DNA from: Agilicoccus flavus
Lineage (GTDB): Bacteria > Actinomycetota > Actinomycetes > Actinomycetales > Dermatophilaceae
Length of the DNA: 64,000 bases
Reading direction: 5' to 3'
Assembly (NCBI RefSeq): GCF_014857905.1
Contig: NZ_JACYXE010000003.1
Location: forward strand, 186,001 to 250,000
The position numbers and the translations under genes are program-made. Below the pieces are notes generated by a model. That model was not told where the DNA came from and ran no database searches. It saw only the letters and a list, made by a program, of their open reading frames with translations. Numbering within the stretch: position 1 is the stretch's first letter; every line of letters starts with the position of its first letter. Of the stretch, positions 47,498 through 55,410 are shown in pieces.

Positions 47498-47824
47498 TCA
47501 GGGACGCTGCACGACCGCACGACCGACAGGATCGTCGTGCTCGTCGAGCCACACGACCGGTCGGGAGGCCAGGCCCGCGGCGATCGCCGCGGCCGTCTCG
47601 CGCCAGCTCGTGAGCGTCGCAATGGCCAGGTGCGGCTGATGCGTGGAGAAGGACGCCCGCGCGGCGTCGACGGGGTCCCGAGCGCACTCGTCCCGATCCC
47701 GCGCGCTCAGCGCGTACATCCACGGGTAGCGGTCGGCGACAAGCTCGGTCAGGGGGCCGTCCTCGAGGGACACCGTGATGAGTGTCGCCGCGATGTGCAG
47801 GAGCTCGGACCGGGTTCCTCCCAC
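47498..47824 (-). CDS. Antitoxin-like protein of a decayed toxin-antitoxin pair
   Basis: A 108-residue protein with RYPWMYALSARDRDECARDPVDAARASFSTHQPHLAIATLTSWRETAAAIAAGL broken only by ordinary loops; I recall this segment (the YPW, ARASFSTHQPHLA and SWRETA blocks) from antitoxin partners of the RelE-like toxins just described. GTG 47824 has GGGGGAGGG directly upstream. It may be a complete short antitoxin, or its N-terminal DNA-binding part may have been lost where lycopene cyclase now ends (27 bases away). No DNA-binding motif is seen. Confidence 0.5.
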   Translation of the reverse strand: MGGTRSELLHIAATLITVSLEDGPLTELVADRYPWMYALSARDRDECARDPVDAARASFSTHQPHLAIATLTSWRETAAAIAAGLASRPVVWLDEHDDPVGRAVVQRP

Positions 47825-47851
47825 CCACCCTCCCCCGGAGCCGGCGTGGCG

Positions 47852-49138
47852 TCACCGGTATCGGGGCCACGGGCGGGGCTCTGTGAGGCGTGAGCGGGGG
47901 TCGTCGTGCCCCAAGGTCGCCCGGACGAGGTCGGCCTTCCCCCGCGGGGGCATGGTCGCGAACATCCGCCACATCGAGCCCAGGAGCGGGCCCGGGCCGG
48001 CGGAGCGGCTCAGGAACGCGCGCTGGGAGTCGGCGGGCAGGCGGCCGAAGGCGTCGAAGAGGTCGAGGGTGCCGTCGACGCTCAGGCGCAGCAGGGCCCG
48101 CAGGCCCGCCTCGCGCAGGGCCTGCGCGCCGGCGGGCGCGGTCGGCGGGCGCGGCTCGCCCCCGGCGGCGAGGGTCGCCGCGAGCGCCGGGGCCGTGCGC
48201 AGGGAGTGCGCCACCGAGTAGCCGGTGACGATGTTGCCGCCGCGGCCGCCGACGCCGACGGCGATCGTCCCGGCCGGCGGCGGGGCGTCGCGGCCGCGCA
48301 TGGGGATGACCACGTGCTCGGTCGCGAGGGGGTGGTCCACGGCGGCCGGGTCGACACCGCGTCGCAGGAGCCGGGTCCGCAACCGACGTCGGAGCTCGGG
48401 CAGGTCCACCGCGGGCGCGGCGGCGAGCGCGGTCTCCTCCAGGAGGACCCGTCCCGCCCCGAGCGGCACGGCGTACAGGAACGTCGGCACCCCGGCCGCG
48501 GGGCCGCCGTCGGCTCCCGCCGCATCGGCCCCCGCCGCGCGCCGCGCGCCGCCGGTCGAGTCCGATCGCCAGTCGGTGCGCCAGTCCATGAGCAGGGCGG
48601 GATGTCCGTCGAGGGCGGGGGCCGCGGCGGCCTCGGGGACGACGACGCCGTAGGCGGTCTGAGCCGGGGCCGCGTCGGTGACCTCGACGCCCCGCCGGTC
48701 GGCGCCGAGGGAGCCGCCGTCGCCCGACGGCCTGGCTCCCCGGGCGTCCACGACCACCGGCACGTGGGCCGCCAGGGCGCTCACGTCGTCGTCGGTGAGC
48801 CGGCGCGCGCGGATGTCCACCCCGTCCAGGTGCAGATGCCGCTGGAGGGCGGCGTTGTCGAGGACGACGTACGTGCGGGGGAGCGGGTGCGCGCCCCGGG
48901 CCACGATGACGGGTCCGTCCGTGCGGGAGCGGGCGACGTGCCCCGGCAGGTCGTCGATCTCGTCGGCCCAGACCCCGTACGTCGGGCGCCACGGGGCGTC
49001 GGGGGCCGGGTCGAGGGCGAGGACGCGCAGCCCGGCGGCGGCGCAGTGGTGGGCGAGCGCCCGCCCCGCCGGCCCGAGGCCGACGACGGCGACGTCGTGG
49101 CCCCCGACCGGGATGGGCCGCTCCGCGCCGTCGCTCAC
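47852..49138 (-). CDS. Lycopene cyclase family protein
   Basis: FAD/NAD(P)-dependent lycopene cyclase of the CrtL/CrtY type, 428 residues, which converts linear lycopene to cyclic carotenes. The dinucleotide fold is VAVVGLGPAGRALAHHCAAAGLRVLALD, followed by the family marker PTYGVWADEIDDLP; GVGGRGGNIVTGYSVAHSL is the C-terminal FAD contact. The start GTG overlaps the thioesterase stop by four bases. No phytoene synthase or desaturase gene lies in the window, so the rest of the pathway must be elsewhere or absent. Confidence 0.88.
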   Translation of the reverse strand: MSDGAERPIPVGGHDVAVVGLGPAGRALAHHCAAAGLRVLALDPAPDAPWRPTYGVWADEIDDLPGHVARSRTDGPVIVARGAHPLPRTYVVLDNAALQRHLHLDGVDIRARRLTDDDVSALAAHVPVVVDARGARPSGDGGSLGADRRGVEVTDAAPAQTAYGVVVPEAAAAPALDGHPALLMDWRTDWRSDSTGGARRAAGADAAGADGGPAAGVPTFLYAVPLGAGRVLLEETALAAAPAVDLPELRRRLRTRLLRRGVDPAAVDHPLATEHVVIPMRGRDAPPPAGTIAVGVGGRGGNIVTGYSVAHSLRTAPALAATLAAGGEPRPPTAPAGAQALREAGLRALLRLSVDGTLDLFDAFGRLPADSQRAFLSRSAGPGPLLGSMWRMFATMPPRGKADLVRATLGHDDPRSRLTEPRPWPRYR

Positions 49139-49698
49139 GCCGCTCCCCGGCCCTCGTCGCCGCTGTCGGCACCGTCGCCGCCCTCATCCTCGTCCTCGCC
49201 TCCGCCCCCGCCCCGGCCGTCGCCGATCTCGCCGCTGCGGCGGTCGAGCGAGGGGCGGGCGGCCGCGGCCGCGAACGCCTCCGGTGCGCTGACGACGCGC
49301 CGCTGGGCGTAGTCGAAGAAGACGATGCCGGTCTTCGCGGTGGCGACGACCGCGTCGTCGGCCTCGCGGACGACGCGGTAGAGGACGTCGCCGCCGACAC
49401 GCGTGAGGTCGTCGAGGCCGAGGTCGAACCGCAGCTCGTCGCGCAGGCCCACCTCGCGGCGGTAGGTGACCGCGAGGTCGACCATGATGACGCCCGGCGT
49501 GGGGGCGCCGTCGGGGCCGGTCCCGCCCTCCTCGGGGACGCCGAGGTCGTGCAGGAACCGGCTGCGCGCCTCGCCGAGGAGGCTGACGAGCCGGTCGTTG
49601 CCGAGGTGGCCGCCGAGGTTGACGTCGTCGAAGCGGACGACGAGCCGGGTCGAGTACGTGAAGCGCGCGTCGGAGTGGTCGAGGCGGAGGCGGGGCAT
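49135..49698 (-). CDS. Acyl-CoA thioesterase family protein (hotdog fold)
   Basis: A 4HBT-type hotdog protein of 187 residues: TRLVVRFDDVNLGGHLGNDRLVSLLGEARSRFL has the active-site Asp/His region, and VDLAVTYRREVGLRDELRFDLGL with TAKTGIVFFDYAQRRVV completes the fold. The last 30 residues are a Gly/Asp/Glu-rich tail. Starts at 49698, 49707 and 49710 are all in frame; I use 49698, where conservation begins. It precedes and overlaps lycopene cyclase, but no biochemical link is obvious. Substrate unknown. Confidence 0.8.
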   Translation of the reverse strand: MPRLRLDHSDARFTYSTRLVVRFDDVNLGGHLGNDRLVSLLGEARSRFLHDLGVPEEGGTGPDGAPTPGVIMVDLAVTYRREVGLRDELRFDLGLDDLTRVGGDVLYRVVREADDAVVATAKTGIVFFDYAQRRVVSAPEAFAAAAARPSLDRRSGEIGDGRGGGGGEDEDEGGDGADSGDEGRGAA

Positions 49699-49854
49699 GC
49701 CGCTCATCATCGCCGGTCCGACCCCGTCGGCGACGCTCGGGTGCGTCGGTGCGGGCCGGTGGTCGGGCGGCGCCCGTGGACCGCATCCGCGGGCTCCGGG
49801 CGGTCGGCCGGGCGGTCGGGGGAGGCTGTCGGTGCCCGCGGGCACACTGGCGTC

Positions 49855-50226
49855 GTGAACGAACGCCGGACCCCGCCCGGGTGGCCGCCGGGCGTCCCGC
49901 CGCCCGGTAGCCCCGGGTGGCAGGACGCCGCCGTCGCCTGGCTGCTCGACCAGTGCCCCGCCGACTACCGCGCCTACGGGGCCTGGCGGCGCCATCCCGT
50001 CGCGCTCGCGTGGATCGCGGCGCGGCACGTCGAGGGGCAGGTCGTCGTCATGCGGGACGCCTACCGGCAGGTCCGCGTCGAGCTCGGTGAGCACGTCGAG
50101 CCGCGCGCGCTGCCCGAGATCCTCGGGGCCCTGGAGCGGGAGGGCCTGCGGCTGAGGGCGAACGCCCACGCGGCCGCGCTCGTCCGCGACGCGCTCCAGG
50201 GTGTGCCGTACACGCCGCGGCTCTAG
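49855..50226 (+). CDS. Uncharacterised protein (123 residues)
   Basis: An unrecognised actinobacterial-type protein. The start is Pro/Gly-rich (RTPPGWPPGVPPPGS); the rest is mostly helical (VAWLLDQCPADYRAYGAWRRHPVALAWIAARH, then QVVVMRDAYRQVRVELG). No catalytic motif, signal peptide or membrane helix. The GTG at 49855 has no ribosome site, but CACACT just upstream could be a -10 box of a leaderless message. It is divergent from the thioesterase. Codon bias and length fit a real gene. Confidence 0.65.
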   Translation: MNERRTPPGWPPGVPPPGSPGWQDAAVAWLLDQCPADYRAYGAWRRHPVALAWIAARHVEGQVVVMRDAYRQVRVELGEHVEPRALPEILGALEREGLRLRANAHAAALVRDALQGVPYTPRL

Positions 50227-50255
50227 GAGACTGATCGACGATCCCGTCGGCCGGC

Positions 50256-50272
50256 CCGCCGCTGATCGGCGG
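50256..50272 (+). terminator. Short hairpin with CTTT tail
   Basis: CCGCCG pairs with CGGCGG across a five-base loop, followed by CTTT, 30 bases after the small gene. A weak terminator candidate placed between convergent genes. Confidence 0.4.
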
Positions 50273-50395
50273 CTTTGCTCAGCGCCCTCCTGGCATGGGG
50301 CGAGGGCCGCGGCCCGGAACGTACACCCACCGAGCGGCGAGACGGGTCGACACGGTGCGTCTCGGCCCACGTCGGACAGGTGGGCGGGCCGCCGG

Positions 50396-50851
50396 TCAGG
50401 ACGTGGCGGCGGAGTCCCCGGGCTCGGCCGGCACGGACGGCGCCGTCCGGGCGTCGGCCCTCAGCCGCGCCCGGAGCCGGGCGGCGGCGTCGTCGAGGCG
50501 CGCCGGGTCCGGGTCGTGGTCGGCGTTGTGGAGGTCGAAGTCCGCGGGCCCCCACGCCGGCCACACGTGGACGTGCGTGTGGGGCACCTCGAACCCCTCG
50601 CACAGCAGGCCCACGCGCGGGGACTCCCACTCGGCCTGCGCGGCGCGGCCGACGTGCCGCGCGACCTCCGTGAGGTGGGCCCACAGGTCGGGGTCGGTAT
50701 CTGTCCACTGGGCCGTCTCCCCCCGCGGGACGACCAACGTGTGCCCGTCCCGCAGGGGGGCGATGGTGAGGAACGCGACGCAGCGCTCGTCGGCCCAGAC
50801 GAATCGTCCGGGGATCTCGCCGTCGATGATCTTGCTGAACAAGGTCGCCAT
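50396..50851 (-). CDS. HIT-family nucleotide-binding protein
   Basis: Histidine-triad hydrolase/transferase of 151 residues. The N-terminus ATLFSKIIDGEIPGRFVW is the classic HIT opening, and the catalytic triad is H91-T-H93-V-H95 in VPHTHVHVWP. The tail is Ala/Arg-rich. It lies downstream of the GGCT-like gene with nine bases between, so they may be read together. Likely acts on nucleoside phosphoramidates or dinucleotides; exact substrate unknown. Confidence 0.9.
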   Translation of the reverse strand: MATLFSKIIDGEIPGRFVWADERCVAFLTIAPLRDGHTLVVPRGETAQWTDTDPDLWAHLTEVARHVGRAAQAEWESPRVGLLCEGFEVPHTHVHVWPAWGPADFDLHNADHDPDPARLDDAAARLRARLRADARTAPSVPAEPGDSAATS

Positions 50852-50860
50852 GGCCCGAGC

Positions 50861-51634
50861 CTACGGGCCGGGCCGGCCGGCGTCCCGGCCGGTTTCGGTC
50901 GTCCAGGCGCGGGCGAGGCCCCCGTCGGCGAGCGCGGCGCGGACGCGTTCCCGGGCGCGGGGGTCCGCGGCCAGACGCCGCGCCGCGTCGGCCGGCGACC
51001 CGCCCACGAGGTGGGTCAGCGTGGGGACGCCGGCGAGCGCCGTGAGGATCGCCGCCTGGGGGCCGAGGGCCGCCGGGCCGCCGCCGAGGTCCACGACACC
51101 GTGGCGGGACACGTACAGCTCGGCCGCCGCGATCTCCGCCCCGGCCACGACGAGCCGCGCGCCGCCGGGCAGCGGGAGCCGGTCGTAGTTGGGCTCCGTC
51201 GCGTCGAGCGCGGCGAGACCGGCCGCGTCGAGCCAGGCCACGACGACGTCCGAGACCGCGTGCGGGTCGCGGTAGGGGGCGGCTGCCACGTAGCCGCGCA
51301 GGCTCACGTGCGCGGAGTGCCCGACGCCAAGCCCCTGCAACCGCCCGGGCGCGACGACCACGGCCGGCCCGTCCGCCGGAAGCTTGGCCGCGAGCACCTC
51401 GGGGGAGGCGTTGGACCCGACCGCGACGACGGCGCGCAGGTCCGGATCCCGCGGAGGGGTCACCGGCCCCGGGACGAAGCGCCCCTCCCGCAGCACGCCG
51501 GGGCGCCCCGGCAGGGTCCACCAGGGGTAGTCCGAGGGCGAGAGGGCCGCCCGGTCGCCGCCGCCCGCCGGCGACGCGGTCCGGGCGCAAGGATGAGGCG
51601 GCGTCCCGGCCGGGACGGCTCGGGGCCGGCTCAC
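50861..51634 (-). CDS. Gamma-glutamylcyclotransferase-like protein
   Basis: A 257-residue protein I cannot name exactly. LRAVVAVGSNASPEVLAAKL resembles the GSN loop of gamma-glutamylcyclotransferases, and RLPLPGGARLVVAGAEIAAAELYV fits the rest of such a fold, but the usual catalytic Glu could not be placed with confidence. It begins PSDYPWWTLPGRPGVL. The GTG start overlaps the stop of the upstream gene by four bases, so the pair is translationally coupled. No signal peptide. Confidence 0.55.
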   Translation of the reverse strand: MSRPRAVPAGTPPHPCARTASPAGGGDRAALSPSDYPWWTLPGRPGVLREGRFVPGPVTPPRDPDLRAVVAVGSNASPEVLAAKLPADGPAVVVAPGRLQGLGVGHSAHVSLRGYVAAAPYRDPHAVSDVVVAWLDAAGLAALDATEPNYDRLPLPGGARLVVAGAEIAAAELYVSRHGVVDLGGGPAALGPQAAILTALAGVPTLTHLVGGSPADAARRLAADPRARERVRAALADGGLARAWTTETGRDAGRPGP

Positions 51635-52485
51635 GTCGGCCGCCGCTCGAGGCGGTAGTGCAGCCGGGCGGCGCGGCGGGAGCCGAACGCGAGGTCGTGG
51701 TCGGTGCGCAGGACGCCCTCGTCGTCGACGAAGACGCGGAACTCCTCGTGGATGGGCGCGCGGGCGGCGTGCGCGCCGCCCCGGTGCCGGACGACGACGT
51801 AGGCGCCGTCGGCCCCGAACGGCCCGGCGGGGGAGGAGAGGACGAGCGAGCCGTCGGGGTCCGCCCGCGGGCGCAGGAACACCTGCACGTTGCCCTCCTC
51901 GAGGGGGAAAGCGACGTGGACGCTCGGCCGGTCCGAGCCGGGCAGCGGCCGGACCGAGTAGCACCCGCTGTAGAGGGTGGCGCCGCTCGCGCGCAGGCGC
52001 CGCAGCCAGGCGGCCGCGACCTGTTCGCCCGATCCGTCGAGGAGGAGGCGGACGTCGCTGTCGACGCCCCGGGCCACGTCCAACGGGCGGGTCGGGAGCG
52101 CGAGCTGGCCGACGCGGCGCCCGAACCAGCGCGCGACGAGGGCCCCGCCGGGGGCGAACAGCGGGCTCCACTGCGTCCACACCTCCATGCGCCACGCGCC
52201 GGTGTGCTCGTAGAAGTCGCGGACGAGCGGATGGAGGTCGCTCGCCGCGAACCCGGGCCCGTCGAGATCGGCCATGTCGCGCAGCAGGCCGCCGTCGGCG
52301 ACGCGCCGGACCCGCCCACCCAGCCGCTGCGCGTAGGCCTCGACCCACGTGTCGTCGACGCGGGAGGCGCTCACCCACGGGGCGTCGAGCCAGGCGTGCG
52401 CGCCGCGCAGGTCGACGGGCCGACCCACCGTGCGCCAGAACGCCCGGGTCGCCGCGTCGAGGCGGGCGGCGGCCGGGGTGCTCAT
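51631..52485 (-). CDS. Uncharacterised protein (284 residues)
   Basis: Not recognised. Soluble, without signal peptide or membrane helix. Notable blocks are HPLVRDFYEHTGAWRMEVWTQW, WFGRRVGQLALPTRP, and SGCYSVRPLPGSDRPSVHVAF, with a C-terminal VRHRGGAHAARAPIHEEFRV. The FYEHT and WTQWS part suggests a specific actinobacterial family rather than random coding. Starts with ATG; it is the first gene of a unit reading into the GGCT-like and HIT genes. No function proposed. Confidence 0.6.
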   Translation of the reverse strand: MSTPAAARLDAATRAFWRTVGRPVDLRGAHAWLDAPWVSASRVDDTWVEAYAQRLGGRVRRVADGGLLRDMADLDGPGFAASDLHPLVRDFYEHTGAWRMEVWTQWSPLFAPGGALVARWFGRRVGQLALPTRPLDVARGVDSDVRLLLDGSGEQVAAAWLRRLRASGATLYSGCYSVRPLPGSDRPSVHVAFPLEEGNVQVFLRPRADPDGSLVLSSPAGPFGADGAYVVVRHRGGAHAARAPIHEEFRVFVDDEGVLRTDHDLAFGSRRAARLHYRLERRPT

Positions 52486-52506
52486 CCCGCCAGGGTAGGC
52501 GCGGAC

Positions 52507-55224
52507 TCAGCCGGTGTTCTGCAGCCCGGCGGCCGCGCCGTTGACGGTGAGCAGAAGCACCCGGCGCCACTCCTGCCGGTCGGGGCGCGTCTGCCCGCTC
52601 GTCGGGTCGGTGGGCAGCCGGAGCACCCGCAGCGCGCGCAACTGGAGGTGGTTGAGGGCGTCGACGTACGGCAGGCGCACGCCGATGGCCCGCTCGAGGT
52701 GCGGCTTGTGCTCGAGCAGCTCCTCCTGGTCGAGGACCGCGAGGACGAGCCTCTTGCTCAGGTCGAACTCGGTGAGGATCTGCTCGGTGAGGTCGTGGCG
52801 GCCGCCGAGCTCGAGGTAGGCGCGCCCGATCTCGCGGTCGGACTTGGCGATGCTCATCTCGGCGACGTCGATGAGGGACGCGAACAGCGGCCACTCCCGG
52901 TAGGCGGCCCGCAGCGCGTCGAGGTCGTCGACGGCCGCGAGACCGGAACCGATGCCGTACCAACCGGGCAGGGTGACCCGGGTCTGCGCCCACGAGAACA
53001 CCCACGGGATGGCCCGCAGGGCGTCCAGGCCGCGGCCGCTGTTCGCGCCGCTGCGGCGGGCCGGGCGGGAGCCGAGGCGCAGCTCGCCGATCTCGTCGAG
53101 GGGCGAGACGTCGGCGAGGAGGTCGGCGAAGCCGGGTTGTTCGACGAGCGCCCGGTAGCAGCCGCGGCTCTGCGCGTCGACGACGGCCGCGACGTCGGCG
53201 AACCGGCGGGCGGCGGCGTCGCGCGCCGCGGCCCGCTCCGGCTCGTCGGCGAGCAGGACGGCGGAGGTGAGGCGCTCGAGGTGCCGCTGGCCGATCGTCC
53301 GGTCGCCGTACCGGGCGAAGATGACCTCGCCCTGCTCGGTGACCTTGAACCGGCCGTCGACGGACCCGCTCGGCTGCGCCATGATCGCGCGGTGCAGGGG
53401 GCCGCCGCCGCGGCCGAGGGAACCGCCGCGGCCGTGGAACAGGGTGAGCTGTACGCCCGCCTCGCGCGCCCAGGCGACGAGCTCCTCCTCGGCCCGGCCG
53501 AGGGTGAGCGTCGCGGACGCCGGGCCCACGTCCTTGGCGGAGTCGCTGTACCCGACCATGACCTCCACCACCCGCCCGGACGACTCGAGGTGCTCGATCG
53601 TGGCGGGCAGCGCCGCCCAGTCGCGCAGGATGCGGGGGGCGTTCTCGAGGTCGGCGCCGGTCTCGAAGAGGGGGACGACGGTCAGGCGCAGCGGCCGGGT
53701 CCCGACGGCCAGGCGGGCGAGGGCGCGCACGGCCGCGAGGTCGGCGGCGTTGCGGCTGAAGCTGACGATGTAGCGCCCGCAGGAGCGCGGCCCCCACCGT
53801 TCCTGCAGCCAGGCCATGACCCGGATCGTGTCGAGCACCTCCTCGGCCCGCTCGCCGGTGGGGTGCACCCCCGTCGGCCAGCCGTCGCGCGCGAGGCGGT
53901 CGAGCAGGTGCGCGTCCTGGGCCGCGGCCGCCGGGTCGGTGACGTCGGGCAGGCCGGCGAGCAGCTCGGTGAGCACGGCCTCGTGGACGGCCGAGTGCTG
54001 GCGCACCTCGAGTTCGGCGAGGTGGAACCCGAAGGTCTCGACGAGCCAGATCAGGTGCTGCAGGTCGCCGTACGCGCTGCGCAGGTCGCCGGCGGCGACG
54101 AGGCTGTCCTGCACGAGGGCAAGGTCGGCGAGCATCTCGTCGGGGTCGGTGTATCCCGCCCCCGCGCGCTGGGCCCGCGTGGCCTCGACGCGGAACGCGA
54201 CGATGAGCATCTTCTGCCGGTGCGGTTCGCCCGGTGAGCTCTTCTCCACCTGCGCGAACCGTTCCGGGAAGGCGACCGCGTCGTTGGCGAGCGCCTCACG
54301 CAGCGCGTCCGAGGGCGGGCTCCACGCGGCGTCCACGGTCATCGCGCGCGCCACGGCGTCGACGGCCCGCGCGAGCTGCGTGAGGGCCTGCTCCGCGTGC
54401 AGCCCGACGGTCTCGCGGGACACGGCCGCGGTGACGTGCGGGTTGCCGTCGCGGTCGCCGCCGACCCACGAGCCGAAACGCAGGAACGCGGGGACCCGGG
54501 GCGGGCTCACCCCCGGGTCGGCGCCGGGCAGCGCCGCCTCGACGGAGCGGTACAGCCGCGGCACGATGTCGAAGAGCGTGTGGTCGAAGATCGACATGAC
54601 GGTGCGCACCTCGTCGCCCGGCTCCGGCTGGGTGCTGCGCAGCGAGGCCGTCCGGGTCAACGTCGAGATGTCCTCGAGGAGCAGCCGCCGCGCGAAGGCC
54701 CGCCCGGCGGGACCGTTCGCCGGGTCGTCGTGCAGGTCGAGGTGGGTGGCGATGCGGCGCAACGCCGCGGTCACGGCCCGCCGCCGGGCCTCCGTGGGGT
54801 GCGCGGTGAGGACGGGGTGGATGCGCAGCCCGTCGAGCAGCTCGGGCGCCTCCCCGCGCAGCCGCGACAGCGCGGGCGAGACGCCGCCGGACTCGATGCC
54901 CTCGCCGGACTCCGCGTCCTCGGCCCGCAGGCCCCGCGCACGCTGGCGCTCCTCGGCGAGGGTCGTCAGGTGCAGGTGGACGGTGACGGCGCGGGTGACC
55001 GCGGCCGTGCTCGCCGCGTCGAGGTCGCCGACGATGGCCTGCGCCGACGCCATCGACTCCGCGGTGCTCGGGTTCGCGCACGCGGCGACGAGCGCCTGGA
55101 CGAGGTCGAGCAGCGTGTCGCCGCCGGCCTCGCGCAGGACCTGCTCGTGCAGCCCCCGCAGGAACGCCAGATCGTCCTCGAGGGTGACCGGACGGGTGGG
55201 GGGCAGCGCGGTCTCGTTCGCCAT
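52507..55224 (-). CDS. ppc: Phosphoenolpyruvate carboxylase
   Basis: Carboxylates PEP to oxaloacetate to replenish the TCA cycle, 905 residues. The catalytic histidine is in HPVLTAHPTEARRR; FGSWVGGDRDGNPHVT, VMVGYSDSAKDVG, FHGRGGSLGRGGGP and the C-terminal QNTG are all conserved. The ATG at 55224 has no ribosome site; TAGACT seven bases upstream suggests a leaderless message. Divergent from dxs. An unusually short, otherwise normal bacterial-type enzyme; no defect seen. Confidence 0.95.
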   Translation of the reverse strand: MANETALPPTRPVTLEDDLAFLRGLHEQVLREAGGDTLLDLVQALVAACANPSTAESMASAQAIVGDLDAASTAAVTRAVTVHLHLTTLAEERQRARGLRAEDAESGEGIESGGVSPALSRLRGEAPELLDGLRIHPVLTAHPTEARRRAVTAALRRIATHLDLHDDPANGPAGRAFARRLLLEDISTLTRTASLRSTQPEPGDEVRTVMSIFDHTLFDIVPRLYRSVEAALPGADPGVSPPRVPAFLRFGSWVGGDRDGNPHVTAAVSRETVGLHAEQALTQLARAVDAVARAMTVDAAWSPPSDALREALANDAVAFPERFAQVEKSSPGEPHRQKMLIVAFRVEATRAQRAGAGYTDPDEMLADLALVQDSLVAAGDLRSAYGDLQHLIWLVETFGFHLAELEVRQHSAVHEAVLTELLAGLPDVTDPAAAAQDAHLLDRLARDGWPTGVHPTGERAEEVLDTIRVMAWLQERWGPRSCGRYIVSFSRNAADLAAVRALARLAVGTRPLRLTVVPLFETGADLENAPRILRDWAALPATIEHLESSGRVVEVMVGYSDSAKDVGPASATLTLGRAEEELVAWAREAGVQLTLFHGRGGSLGRGGGPLHRAIMAQPSGSVDGRFKVTEQGEVIFARYGDRTIGQRHLERLTSAVLLADEPERAAARDAAARRFADVAAVVDAQSRGCYRALVEQPGFADLLADVSPLDEIGELRLGSRPARRSGANSGRGLDALRAIPWVFSWAQTRVTLPGWYGIGSGLAAVDDLDALRAAYREWPLFASLIDVAEMSIAKSDREIGRAYLELGGRHDLTEQILTEFDLSKRLVLAVLDQEELLEHKPHLERAIGVRLPYVDALNHLQLRALRVLRLPTDPTSGQTRPDRQEWRRVLLLTVNGAAAGLQNTG

Positions 55225-55410
55225 GCGCGCCAGTCTAGGAAGGGCGCCCGCGGGGCCTCCGACGTGTCCGACCGGCGGTCGGGGCGCCGCGGCGCTGTTC
55301 GAGCGGGCCGCCCGCCGGGTGGGCGCGCGGGCCCGGGGCGCGGGGAGCGGACGCCCAGCTCGGCGTCGTAGGGTCGGACGGTTACCCGTCACCGGAAGGA
55401 CCGAACGCCC

